DNA of 64,000 bases from assembly GCF_019303475.1 (NCBI RefSeq), contig NZ_JABLSI010000027.1:1-64000 (forward strand), read 5' to 3'. This DNA is from Streptomyces sp. JJ38. GTDB taxonomy: Bacteria; Actinomycetota; Actinomycetes; Streptomycetales; Streptomycetaceae. How positions within the stretch are numbered: the first letter of the stretch is position 1; the number at the start of each line of letters is the position of its first letter. Below, one piece after another: positions 35,593 to 44,393 of the stretch. The position numbers and the translations under genes are program-made. Under the pieces are notes generated by a model. The model was given only the letters and a program-made list of their open reading frames with translations, was not told where the DNA came from and did not search any database.

Positions 35593-36474
35593 TTGACCGC
35601 CACCCATGCCGGACGAGCCGTCGCCGTCACCGCCGCGGCCTGCGCCGCCGTCCTCGCCACGGCCCTCCCCTCGTCCGCGATCAACTCCTACAACTCCAGC
35701 CCCGCGCCCGAGCGCACCGAGGTCGGCGCCCTCGTCGTCCAGTACGACAACGACGACGACCCCGGCACGCCCGACCGGGTCCGCTGGGTCTGCTCCGGCA
35801 CCATGATCGACGCCGACACCTTCCTCACCGCCGCGCACTGCACCACCGACTGGCCGAAGGGCACCACGTTCCACGTCTCCCTCGACCAGGACGTGCAGGG
35901 CGCCCTCGACGAGGCCGCCGCCGCGCACCCGGGCGACCCCGACGCCGTCGCCGCCGCCGTCGCCGTCCCCGGCACCGCGCACAACCACCCCGGGTATCCG
36001 GGGCCCTCGTCCGACACCGGTGACATCTCCGTCGTCGAGGTCTCCGCCGAAGCCACCGCGTCCCGCTGGGACTTCACCCCGGCCACGCTGCCGAACGCCG
36101 GGCAGCTCGACGCGCTGGGCCCCCAGGGCCTGAAGGACCTCGACTACACCGTCGCCGGGTACGGCACCCAGGAGGCCCAGCGCGAGCCCGGGGGCCACAC
36201 CCACCCCGGCGGCGGCGAGCGACTCCAGGCCCCGCTGTCGTACAACGCGCTCAACAAGGCGTGGCTGCGGCTGTCCATGATCGGCGCCCAGGACAACGGC
36301 GGCGCCTGCTACGGCGACTCCGGCGGCCCCAACTTCGCCCGGATCGACGGCGAGCGGCTCCTCGTCGGCACCACCATCACCGGCGACGCCCCCTGCTACG
36401 CGACCAACGTGACGTACCGCCTCGACGCACCCGGCGCCCGCGCCTTCCTCGCCCCGTTCGTCGACCTCCCGTGA
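35593..36474 (+). CDS. Secreted trypsin-like serine protease (S1)
   Basis: A 293-residue secreted protease. A signal peptide occupies about 1-29 (hydrophobic AVAVTAAACAAVLATALPSSA). The catalytic triad is His82 (LTAAHC), Asp144 (TGDISVVEV) and Ser243 (GDSGGP). The TTG start at 35593 follows GAAGGG; upstream frame has no signal-peptide character. There is no obvious propeptide. It stands alone and is divergent from the hydrolase operon. Confidence 0.87.
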   Translation: MTATHAGRAVAVTAAACAAVLATALPSSAINSYNSSPAPERTEVGALVVQYDNDDDPGTPDRVRWVCSGTMIDADTFLTAAHCTTDWPKGTTFHVSLDQDVQGALDEAAAAHPGDPDAVAAAVAVPGTAHNHPGYPGPSSDTGDISVVEVSAEATASRWDFTPATLPNAGQLDALGPQGLKDLDYTVAGYGTQEAQREPGGHTHPGGGERLQAPLSYNALNKAWLRLSMIGAQDNGGACYGDSGGPNFARIDGERLLVGTTITGDAPCYATNVTYRLDAPGARAFLAPFVDLP

Positions 36475-36686
36475 ACCCCGGTGAGGGGGCTCACCCGACC
36501 GTGGGACAGCTCCCTCACCACGTCGAGGTCCCTGCGGCGTGTCGAAGACGGGTCGTGCGTCCGACAGGTGAGGACATGTCATAGAACAGCGACATCCGCT
36601 CCCGGGGCGCAACGCCCACCGGGGCCGGATGGTCTGCCCTCATGGCTGACCCGAACGACCACACCACAGAAACCGGGGTACACCGC

Positions 36687-37154
36687 ATGACGAGTTTCCT
36701 GTCACGCAAGGGACGCACGGCGGCGGCCTGCGCCGTCACGCTCGGACTCGGCCTCACACTCACGGCGGCGGTTCCGGCCGTCGCCTCCTCCAGCACCACC
36801 GACCAGCAGCGCGCCCAGTACGAGGCCGAACAGGTCCACCACTTCCTGGAGGGCTTCTACGGCAACCACGGCCCCCGCCCCTGGGAGCGGGAGAACCTCG
36901 TCGCGGAGGACCTCAAGCGGCGGGCCGGGGAGATCAAGGAGTACGACCTGCTCCTGTGCAGCCAGAACGTGCCGAAGGACATCACGGTCGGGGAGGTCAC
37001 CACCGCGCAGTCCGCAGGCGTCGGATGGGCCTCGATCTGGCTGAGCTGGGGCGCAGGCCACGAGGTCAGCGTCTTCACCGCCTACGTCGACCTCGACGCC
37101 GACAAGCCCCTCAAGCTCCTCGACGTCGCCTGCGCGCCGCCCGAGATCCCCTGA
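36687..37154 (+). CDS. Small secreted protein of unknown function
   Basis: A 155-residue protein with a clear signal peptide (about 1-33: MTSFLSRKGRTAAACAVTLG, then a hydrophobic stretch ending VPAVASS). The mature part is ~120 residues with two Cys (LLLCSQ, VACAPP) that could form a disulphide. No family is recognised. ATG 36687 was chosen over 36642 because it places the positive residues directly before the hydrophobic core. Confidence 0.75.
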   Translation: MTSFLSRKGRTAAACAVTLGLGLTLTAAVPAVASSSTTDQQRAQYEAEQVHHFLEGFYGNHGPRPWERENLVAEDLKRRAGEIKEYDLLLCSQNVPKDITVGEVTTAQSAGVGWASIWLSWGAGHEVSVFTAYVDLDADKPLKLLDVACAPPEIP

Positions 37155-37193
37155 GGCCCGCCCGCTCAGCCCGTCTCCCGCGCCCCGGCGGCA

Positions 37194-37480
37194 CCCCGCC
37201 GGGGCACGGGTGTGCTCGGGCAGCGCCGCGACGACCTCCGCCACGGTGAGCCTCCGCCGGGACGAGGGGTGGGCGACGGTGAAGGCGCACCACACGATCT
37301 TTCCGGGATCGCGCGGAGCCACGCCCCACGCGTCGGCCAACTCCCCGACGAGGAACAACCCGCGCCCCGACTCGGCGTCCGGCGCCGCCCCCCGGAACGC
37401 GCGGCTCCCCGACCCCGCTGTCGTGGACCTCCACCTGGAGGCGGCCGTCCAGGCGTGGCGGGCGTTCACCGCGTTCGCGG
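37194..37480 (-). pseudogene. Remnant of RsbW-type ATP-binding anti-sigma protein, frameshifted
   Basis: One frame reads AAPDAESGRGLFLVGELADAWGV followed by GKIVWCAFTV, the C-terminal G2 box and end of HATPase_c/RsbW-type regulators that are abundant in Streptomyces. The preceding strand (RLQVEVHDSGVGEPRVPG) is in a different frame, and VNARHAWTA returns to the first. At least two indels are therefore needed. The N-terminal N-box half is absent, being interrupted by the neighbouring SRPBCC gene. It looks like a decayed gene. Confidence 0.6.
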
Positions 37481-37523
37481 CAACGCGGTAGGGGGCGGCG
37501 GCCGTCAGCGCGGGGCGGCGGGC

Positions 37524-37994
37524 TCAGGGGGTGCTCCGGCCGCCGGAGAGGGCGTCCGCGGCGTGTTCGCGCACCGCGATCCGGGCGAGTTTCGTCAGCA
37601 TCATGCCGTTGCGGACGGCGACGACGTAGTCCACGGGCAGCCCGTGCATGCGGATGCCGGGGCCCCGCAGAGGATGCCAGTCGAGGATGAGGAGGGTGTT
37701 CCCGCCCCAGGGAATCAACCGCATGGCGATCCGGGCCGCGCCGAAGGGGTCGGCCTTGGCCTCCAGATCCAGGCGGTGTTCGGGCTCGCAGACGCGGACC
37801 ACGCAGACGTCGTCCAGGGTCAGCCGTCCGACACCGACCCGGACCCGCAGCCGGGCGCCCACGTCCGGCCAGCTCGGATCGACGGCGAGGACGTGCTGGG
37901 TTCCGGTGACCCACTCGCCGTAGCGGTGGCCGTCGGCGAGGAGGCCCCACACCTCGGACGGCGAACTCAGGATCAGCCGACGGCTGCGGGCCAC
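37524..37994 (-). CDS. SRPBCC (START-like) polyketide-cyclase/dehydrase family protein
   Basis: A 156-residue protein with one START-like fold. It has the family start VARSRRLILSSPSEVWGLLADGHRYGEWV and a C-terminal long helix (GLPVDYVVAVRNGMMLTKLARIA). Such proteins bind hydrophobic ligands; no role can be assigned. GTG 37994 was chosen since GAAAGGA precedes it and homologues start here. Confidence 0.8.
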   Translation of the reverse strand: MARSRRLILSSPSEVWGLLADGHRYGEWVTGTQHVLAVDPSWPDVGARLRVRVGVGRLTLDDVCVVRVCEPEHRLDLEAKADPFGAARIAMRLIPWGGNTLLILDWHPLRGPGIRMHGLPVDYVVAVRNGMMLTKLARIAVREHAADALSGGRSTP

Positions 37995-38105
37995 ACCGAC
38001 CACGTCCTTTCCACGCACGGGCACCCGCCGCGGCACGTCGGCCGCTCGGCGGTTCTTCGACCGTAACCGCGCCGGGCCGCCCCGGCATCCGAGGAGCCGG
38101 ACGGC

Positions 38106-39059
38106 CTACGAACCCTCCTCCGAGGGGGCAAGGGCGTCGATGAGGGCGCGGGCACCCTGGTCGAGGAGCTCCTCGGCGACGGCGAGGCCGAGGGCGGCCG
38201 GGTTGGTGGTGGAGTGCTCCTCGGCGTTCAGGACGGCGGTGCCGTCGGGTGCGAACACGCGGGCGTGCAGCAGAAGGGAGCCGGAGAGTTCGGTCCGGGC
38301 GTAGCCGGCGATGGGGGCGTTGCAGTGGCCGCGGAGGGCGGTGAGGAGGGTGCGTTCCGCGGTCATCTCGCGTGCGGTGGCCGGGTCGTCGAGGGCGTTG
38401 ATCAGCGTGGCGACGGGCTCGTCGTCCTCGCGGCAGCGGACGGCGAGGACCCCCGCGCCGAGCGGCGGGCACATCGTCTCGACCGGGAGGATCTGGGCGA
38501 TGCGGGAGGCGGCGCCGATGCGGTGGAGGCCGCAGACGGCGAGCACGAGGGCGTCGACGCGGCCCGCGTCCAGCTTCTCCAGCCGCCGGTTGGCGTTGCC
38601 CCGGATCGGGACGCGGCACAGGTGCGGGTGGGAGGCGGCGAGCTGGGCGGCGCGGCGGAGCGAGGAGGTGCCGACGCGGGTGCCGGTCGGCAGCTCGTCG
38701 AGGGTGCGGCCGTCGGGGTGGACGAGGGCGTCGCGGGGGTCGTCGCGGCGGAGCCAGGCGGCGATGACGGTGCCGTCGGGTTCGGGCTCGTCGCCGGGGA
38801 TGTCCTTGGCGCAGTGGACGGCGGCGTCGGCCCCGCCGGACAGCACGAGCTCGTCCACCTCGCGGGTGAAGGCGGCCTTGCCGCCGAACGCGGCGAGGTT
38901 GCCGGTCCAGCGGTCGCCGTAGGCGGTGACGGGGACGGTGAGCGTGGGCACCTCGGGAAAGCGGGCGGCCAGCTCGCGGCGCACCCGCTCCGCCTGGGCC
39001 AGGGCCATGGGCGAGGAGCGGGTGGCGATGCGGATCGGCTCACGTGCCACGTCCGCCAC
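38106..39059 (-). CDS. hemC: Hydroxymethylbilane synthase (porphobilinogen deaminase), probable second copy
   Basis: A 317-residue enzyme that joins four porphobilinogens in tetrapyrrole synthesis. The N-terminal [15 protein letters not shown] is typical, the active Asp is present in [12 protein letters not shown], and the cofactor Cys is in [20 protein letters not shown] and [11 protein letters not shown] fit. It stands alone rather than in the main Streptomyces hem cluster, and the usual VHSLKD and GGCQVP motifs are slightly altered, so this is probably a paralogue. The GTG 39059 start is uncertain; GTG 39050 is possible. Confidence 0.88.
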   Translation of the reverse strand: MADVAREPIRIATRSSPMALAQAERVRRELAARFPEVPTLTVPVTAYGDRWTGNLAAFGGKAAFTREVDELVLSGGADAAVHCAKDIPGDEPEPDGTVIAAWLRRDDPRDALVHPDGRTLDELPTGTRVGTSSLRRAAQLAASHPHLCRVPIRGNANRRLEKLDAGRVDALVLAVCGLHRIGAASRIAQILPVETMCPPLGAGVLAVRCREDDEPVATLINALDDPATAREMTAERTLLTALRGHCNAPIAGYARTELSGSLLLHARVFAPDGTAVLNAEEHSTTNPAALGLAVAEELLDQGARALIDALAPSEEGS

Positions 39060-39130
39060 GGTAGGCGCGGCGGGTCCGGACCGCCCGCCCGCGGGGGCGA
39101 ACGGGTGCCGGGTTCACGCGCGTGCGGGTC

Positions 39131-40297
39131 TCAGCGGCGGGTGGGCCAGAGCCGGGGGCGGCGGCCGGCGGCGACGTCCTCCGACCAGCCGACGGCGAGG
39201 ATGAACAGCGCGACGAGCGGCCAGACGAGGAGGAACATCAGCGGTGGGTAGAGGCTGGTGAGCAGGTCGGCGTGGGTGGGCCAGACGCCGGGGATGTCCC
39301 ACAGGGGGTCGAGCAGGGGGATCGAGGCGATCAGGGCGATCTCGTGCCACAGGTAGAGCGTGACGGCACGGTTGTTGGCGAGGGTGATCGGCTTGTCCCA
39401 GCGGGCGAGGCGGCCGGGGAGGGCGTCCCAGGAGGGGCTGACGCGCAGGAGGAGGACGCAGAAGCCGAAGGACCAGAAGGCCTGGGCGAGGGGGATGTCG
39501 CCCAGGTCCATGCCGTCGGCGCCCTGGTGGCCGGAGGCCCACCACAGGCCGAAACCCATGAACACGGGCGCGAGGGAGGGTGCGACGTAGGCGGGGATGC
39601 TGTGCAGCAGCTTGCTGTGGTGGGCGAAGCCGAGCACCCAGCAGGCGCCGAAGGTGACGAAGTCGACCACGGCGTGGCCGGTCTGTCCGGGGATCTCCAC
39701 CAGCCCGGTGCCGAAGACGGCGGTGAGGCCGAGCGGGGCGAGGAGGGTGGCCCAGGGCAGCTTGCGGAAGCACCACAGCAGCAGCGGGGAGAGGAGGACG
39801 AACCAGAAGTAGGCGCGCAGGTACCACAGGGGCGCGGCGGCCTGAACGGCCCAGGTGTCGGAGAGGAGGCCGTCCTCGCTGCCGATGTGCCACGGGAACG
39901 GCGGGGAGCCGACGGGCACCACCCAGCACAGCGCCCGCAGCCAGAACCACGTCTCCTCGCCCTTGGCCGGGCCCCAGCCCTGGTGGAAGAGCATGCCGAG
40001 GACGAGGACGCCGTAGAGCCACAGCGGCAGCAGGAGTCGTCGGACGCGGCGGAGGATGACGCCGGTGGCGGGGCTGCGGTACAGGGAGCGGGCCATGAGC
40101 GAGCCGGCGAGGGCGAACATGACGCCCATGGACGGGAAGAGGAAGGTCAGCCAGGCCCACCCGAAGGTGTGGTAGACGACGACGCGCAGGAGGGCGAGGG
40201 CCCGCAGGAGGTCGAGGTACCGATCGCGTCCGGTGGCGGTCGCAGCCGCCTGCTCGGGCTCGGCGGGGTGCCGGGGCGCGGGGGCGGTGGCGGTCAT
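39131..40297 (-). CDS. Acyltransferase-3 family membrane protein (exopolysaccharide operon)
   Basis: A 388-residue polytopic protein of the acyltransferase-3 (OafA/ExoZ) family with about 10 membrane helices. RDRYLDLLRALALLRVVVYHTFGWAW contains the catalytic-type R...H motif. It probably O- or N-acylates a surface polysaccharide. The start ATG (40297) overlaps the matB stop (ATGA). The position after a glycosyltransferase/deacetylase suggests modification of the same glycan. Confidence 0.88.
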   Translation of the reverse strand: MTATAPAPRHPAEPEQAAATATGRDRYLDLLRALALLRVVVYHTFGWAWLTFLFPSMGVMFALAGSLMARSLYRSPATGVILRRVRRLLLPLWLYGVLVLGMLFHQGWGPAKGEETWFWLRALCWVVPVGSPPFPWHIGSEDGLLSDTWAVQAAAPLWYLRAYFWFVLLSPLLLWCFRKLPWATLLAPLGLTAVFGTGLVEIPGQTGHAVVDFVTFGACWVLGFAHHSKLLHSIPAYVAPSLAPVFMGFGLWWASGHQGADGMDLGDIPLAQAFWSFGFCVLLLRVSPSWDALPGRLARWDKPITLANNRAVTLYLWHEIALIASIPLLDPLWDIPGVWPTHADLLTSLYPPLMFLLVWPLVALFILAVGWSEDVAAGRRPRLWPTRR

Positions 40298-42495
40298 GCG
40301 ATGTGGCTCGTTTCTGGCCGGCTCGGCTCGTGTCGTGCGGTGCGCTGGTCCGGGGCCGACGGGCCGGACGGGGTCGGCGCGGAGTCGACGGCTCCGGTGC
40401 GGCGCAGCTTCTGCCAGCGCAGCCGTCCGCCGGTGAGGGCGGTGATCCAGGACTGGAGCAGGACGACGTACATGAGCTGGCGGTAGAGGACCTGCTGGAG
40501 CGGAAGGGAGAGCAGGTGCGTCATCTTCTCCCGGTCCAGCCGGAAGGCGTAGGCCGCGCACAGGGCCTGGACGGCGAGGACACCGAACCAGGCGAGGACG
40601 GTCTTTCCGGTGGGGCCGAAGATGATGCCGTACAGCAGGAAGACGTCGATGAGCGGCGCGAGCAACGGGGCGACGACCATGAACGCCGAGACGAGGGGCA
40701 GCCCCACGCGGCCGAAGCGGCCGGAGGCTCCGCGTTCGACGACGGCTCGGCGGTGCTTCCAGATGGCCTGCATGGTGCCGTAGCTCCAGCGGTAGCGCTG
40801 GGACCACAGCTGTTGCACGGTCTCGGGGGCCTCGGTCCAGGCGCGGGCGTTCTCGGCGTAGACGACGCGCCAGCCGTCGCGGTGGAGGGCCATGGTGATG
40901 TCGGTGTCCTCGGCGAGGGTGTCCTCGCTCATCCCGCCGACGCGCTGGAGCGCGGTGCGGCGGAAGGCGCCGACGGCACCGGGGATGGTGGGCATGCAGC
41001 GCAGGACGTCGTAGAGGCGGCGGTCGAGGTTGAAGCCCATCACGTACTCGATGTGCTGCCAGGCGCCGATGAGCTTGTCGCGGTTGCCGACCTTGGCGTT
41101 GCCCGCGACGGCGCCGACCTCCGGGTCTCCGAAGGGCTGGACGAGTTCGCGGACGGTGGAGGGTTCGAAGACGGTGTCGCCGTCCATCATGACGATGATG
41201 TCGTGGCTGGCGTGGGCGATGCCGTTGTTGAGGGCGGAGGGCTTGCCCCCGTTGGGCTGGCGGACGACGCGGACGCCGGGGATGGCCAGCTCCTCGACCA
41301 GGTCGGCGGTTCCGTCGCTGGAGCCGTCGTCGATGACGATGACCTCGATGGGGTGGTCGCTCTCGGCCAGCGAGCGAACGGTGTTGGCGATGCACTTGCG
41401 CTCGTTGTAGGCGGGGACGAGCACGGTGACCGGCTCGGTGACCGGCGGGCCCCAGGAGAAGCCGGGGCGGCGGACGCGGCGGGCGTGCAGGAACGAGAGC
41501 AGCAGCATGAGCCCGAAGCGGGCGAAGACGAGGCTGCCGATGACGGCGAGGAGCACCGTCAGGGCGCTCATGGCGTTCATGGAGACGGAGACGGCGCCGA
41601 CGAAGGCCTTGCCCTTCCACAGCTCGAAGCCGGTCACCTCGGTGTGGGCGCTGCGGGAGCCGAGGGCCTCGGTGAGATTGGCGAACTCGTAGCCCTGTTG
41701 CTTCAGCTCGGGCAGCATCCGGGCGAGGGCGGCGACGGTCTGGGAGCGGTCGCCGCCGGCGTCGTGCATGAGGACGATCGCGCCCTGGCCGGGCTCGTCG
41801 GGCAGGGCGTTGTCGATGATCTTCTCGACGCCGGGGCGGGCCCAGTCCTTGCTGTCAGTGTCGTTCAGGGCGGTGATGTAGCCGCGGCCGCCGATGTACC
41901 GCGTCACGTCCCAGGAGTTGTTGTCCAGCGCGTGGGAGTGCGAGGAGTAGGGCGGCCGGAAGAGGGAGGTGCGGATGCCGGCGGCCCCGGCGAGGGAGAG
42001 CTGGTTCTGCGCCAGCTCCCAGTCGATGCGGGAGCGCGACTGGAGGTCGAGATCGGGGTGGTTGAAGGTGTGCAGCCCGATCTCGTGGCCCTCGTCCACC
42101 ATGCGTTTGACGAGGTCGGGGTGGCGGGCGGCCATGGCGCCGGTGACGAAGAAGACGGCGTGGGCGTCGTGGCGGGCCAGCTCGTCGAGGATCTTCGGCG
42201 TCCACTCCGGGTCGGGGCCGTCGTCGAAGGTGAGCACGACGGTGCGCTCCGGCAGGCGGTGTGTGACGGGTTCGGGGCCGCGGGCGTCGATGACGGGCCC
42301 GCCTTCCAGGACCTCTCTGGGCACCCGGTCGTTGGCGACGGGATCGCTGACCCGGTGGTCGGCGAGGAACTCGCTGTGGACGTAGCCGCGCAGGAGCATC
42401 ATCGCCATGACGGCGACGAGGACGAGCGAGGGCAGGAGGTAGCGCAGGGGCAGTCGGCGCGGGCCGCGCTGCCGCTTGTGGGCGGCGTTGCCCAT
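40294..42495 (-). CDS. matB: Bifunctional polysaccharide deacetylase / family 2 glycosyltransferase (MatB-like)
   Basis: A 733-residue fusion. An N-terminal membrane segment (about 19-36) precedes an extracytoplasmic NodB deacetylase domain: TFDDGPD (Asp91-92), metal ligands in LHTFNHP (His142, His146), and RPPYS. After a membrane helix comes a cytoplasmic GT2 domain with DDGSSDGTAD (about 389-398), MDGD (437-440), LAEDTD (529) and QRYRW (566-570), then C-terminal helices. The order fits synthesis and deacetylation of poly-beta-1,6-GlcNAc, as for MatB of S. lividans/coelicolor, which drives pellet aggregation. ATG overlaps the upstream stop (TGATG). Confidence 0.9.
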   Translation of the reverse strand: MGNAAHKRQRGPRRLPLRYLLPSLVLVAVMAMMLLRGYVHSEFLADHRVSDPVANDRVPREVLEGGPVIDARGPEPVTHRLPERTVVLTFDDGPDPEWTPKILDELARHDAHAVFFVTGAMAARHPDLVKRMVDEGHEIGLHTFNHPDLDLQSRSRIDWELAQNQLSLAGAAGIRTSLFRPPYSSHSHALDNNSWDVTRYIGGRGYITALNDTDSKDWARPGVEKIIDNALPDEPGQGAIVLMHDAGGDRSQTVAALARMLPELKQQGYEFANLTEALGSRSAHTEVTGFELWKGKAFVGAVSVSMNAMSALTVLLAVIGSLVFARFGLMLLLSFLHARRVRRPGFSWGPPVTEPVTVLVPAYNERKCIANTVRSLAESDHPIEVIVIDDGSSDGTADLVEELAIPGVRVVRQPNGGKPSALNNGIAHASHDIIVMMDGDTVFEPSTVRELVQPFGDPEVGAVAGNAKVGNRDKLIGAWQHIEYVMGFNLDRRLYDVLRCMPTIPGAVGAFRRTALQRVGGMSEDTLAEDTDITMALHRDGWRVVYAENARAWTEAPETVQQLWSQRYRWSYGTMQAIWKHRRAVVERGASGRFGRVGLPLVSAFMVVAPLLAPLIDVFLLYGIIFGPTGKTVLAWFGVLAVQALCAAYAFRLDREKMTHLLSLPLQQVLYRQLMYVVLLQSWITALTGGRLRWQKLRRTGAVDSAPTPSGPSAPDQRTARHEPSRPETSHIA

Positions 42496-43058
42496 CAGTC
42501 GGTTCCGGGCAGGCTGCCGGTGTCGGGACCGCCCGAGCCCCCGGGGCCGCCCGGGTCCTCCGGCTCTCCGGTGTCGGTGGGCATGGGCGGATCGGTCGGC
42601 GTCTGGGTGTCCTCGTCCGCCGGGGTCTCGTCGTCGGCGGGCGGCTCGGGCTCGGTGGCCGGTTCGGTGGTCTCGGTCACGGCCGGCTCGGGGGGTTCGG
42701 CGGGCTCCGGGGTGGTGCTCGGCCGGGCGGAGGACGGGGCCGGCGCGGGGGACCGGGCAGGGTCGGGCTGGGCGGGTGCGCTGGCGGGGCGCTCGGGGTC
42801 GGCGGCGGCCGACTCGGGCGCGGTGGTCGGCTCGGCCTCGGGCTCGGCGTCGTCGTTCGGGATGATCACCTTGTCGGAACCCGGGTCACTCTGACCGGAT
42901 ATGGGCAGCCAGGGCGCGCTGGCGTTGCCACCGGCGAGGCTGACGCCGAGCACGACGGCGTAGCACGCACAGGCGGTCCCGAGCAGCCAGCCGACGCGCC
43001 GGAGCGTCCGTCTCCGCCGCCCGCTGCTGTCGACGAAGACCGGCGAGTTCAGGCTCAT
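42495..43058 (-). CDS. matA: Small membrane-anchored Pro/Glu/Asp-rich protein (MatA-like position)
   Basis: A 187-residue protein. A basic N-terminus and one membrane helix (about 22-43) precede a ~130-residue acidic Pro/Thr/Glu-rich extracytoplasmic region ending in Gly-rich sequence. No catalytic domain is seen. It is coupled to matB by TGATG, so it probably assists the polysaccharide synthase. The symbol rests on gene order remembered from the mat locus and is tentative. Confidence 0.65.
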   Translation of the reverse strand: MSLNSPVFVDSSGRRRRTLRRVGWLLGTACACYAVVLGVSLAGGNASAPWLPISGQSDPGSDKVIIPNDDAEPEAEPTTAPESAAADPERPASAPAQPDPARSPAPAPSSARPSTTPEPAEPPEPAVTETTEPATEPEPPADDETPADEDTQTPTDPPMPTDTGEPEDPGGPGGSGGPDTGSLPGTD

Positions 43059-43295
43059 GGTTCCAAGTACCCCTCGACTACCGAGCGGTCAGCCGAGGTT
43101 GCCAGGAGGGATGCCCCACCCGCTGTGGCAACAGGCACGCCCGGCACCTACCGCCTCTCCGACACCGCTTCGTCAGACCCTGAATCTACCGCACACTTCC
43201 GGACACAAGTCCGACGTTTCACCCATCGGACGCGCACATCGGATGACAATCCGATGACACCATGGAGCCAACCGGGCCTCTCCTCGGACGGCGGT

Positions 43296-44294
43296 TCAGC
43301 CGCCGGCCGGGCGCCCGGCCGAACCGCCGTCGGACACCGCGCGCGGCACGGCCGCGTCGGCCTCGGGCAGCCATGCACCCGGCGGTCGCGCCAGCCAGTC
43401 GCCGGACGCGGCCAGCTCGGCTCCCACGGCCAGGAGGGCGCTCAGCCCGGGGTGGCGCAGGCCGCGCCGCCAGACCAGCGACACCGGCGACAGCGGCACC
43501 GGCTCCGTCAGCGGACGCAGCACCATGCCCGGTATGTCGGCGAAGACCTCGCTGGCCAGCACCGACCACCCGCGGCGCCGTACGACGCGGGTGAACTCGG
43601 CGTCCCCCTCGATCCGCGGATACGGCGGCGCGAGGTGGACGCCGCGCCCGGCGAGGAGATGCCGGGCGTAGTCCGTCCACTCAACCGTCTCCGCGTTGCC
43701 CGCGCCCGCGTAGAGCGTCTCCCCCGCCAACGCGGCGAGCGGCACGGCGGGGAGGGCGGCGAGCCGGTGGTCCTCGGGCAGCAGGACGGCGACGCGTTCG
43801 TAGCGCAGCAGCCGGTGGTCGACGTGGGCGAGCAGCGTCGGGGCGAGCCCGGCCACACGGCCGAAGGACACGTCGACCGTGCCGGCGGCGATCCCGGCGA
43901 CCGCACCGGCCAGCCCGCTGTGGAACCGGGCCACGAACTCGAGGTCGGGCGCCGCCGCCCGGGCGGCGTCGAGCACCCGCTGCCCGGTACTGGCGGGGGC
44001 GGAGACGTCCACCAGCAGCGGCCGGTCGGCCCCGGAGGCCGCCGCCGTCAGGTCCGCGTAGGCGTCCAGGACGCGGCGGGCGTGCGGCAGCAGCGCCGCC
44101 CCCTCCGCGGTGAGGGTGACCTGCCGGGTCGTGCGGACGAACAGCGTGACGGACAGCTCCCGTTCCAGCCGCCGGATGTCGCGGCTGAGCGCCTGCTGGG
44201 CCACGTACAGCCGGGCGGCGGCCCAGGTGAAGTGCAGCTCTTCGGCGACGACGACGAACGCGCGCAGCAGGCGGGGGTCGGGAGCGGGGGTCAC
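43296..44294 (-). CDS. LysR-family transcriptional regulator
   Basis: A 332-residue LysR regulator. The N-terminal winged helix (PDPRLLRAFVVVAEELHFTWAAARLYVAQQALSRDIRRLE, about 5-44) is followed by a periplasmic-binding-like effector domain. GTG 44294 gives the usual N-terminus. It is divergent from the MFS gene across a 99-base region with a T-N11-A box, so it should regulate that exporter and itself. Confidence 0.9.
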   Translation of the reverse strand: MTPAPDPRLLRAFVVVAEELHFTWAAARLYVAQQALSRDIRRLERELSVTLFVRTTRQVTLTAEGAALLPHARRVLDAYADLTAAASGADRPLLVDVSAPASTGQRVLDAARAAAPDLEFVARFHSGLAGAVAGIAAGTVDVSFGRVAGLAPTLLAHVDHRLLRYERVAVLLPEDHRLAALPAVPLAALAGETLYAGAGNAETVEWTDYARHLLAGRGVHLAPPYPRIEGDAEFTRVVRRRGWSVLASEVFADIPGMVLRPLTEPVPLSPVSLVWRRGLRHPGLSALLAVGAELAASGDWLARPPGAWLPEADAAVPRAVSDGGSAGRPAGG

Positions 44295-44317
44295 CCGGCC
44301 ATGGTGCCAGGGAACCG

Positions 44318-44359
44318 ATTGACAACACCAGCGCGTCAATGGCCGCTCACCTGGTGTTG
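44318..44359. promoter_or_regulatory. LysR box and inverted repeat between lysR and MFS genes
   Basis: ATTGAC-n11-GTCAAT (44318-44340) is a perfect LysR-type T-N11-A palindrome. A second perfect inverted repeat, CAACACCAG (44323-44331) with CTGGTGTTG (44351-44359), overlaps it. This is the likely operator of the divergent regulator. Confidence 0.75.
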
Positions 44360-44393
44360 GACGGAGGCGGGCCGCCCGACCGAGGGTTGACGC

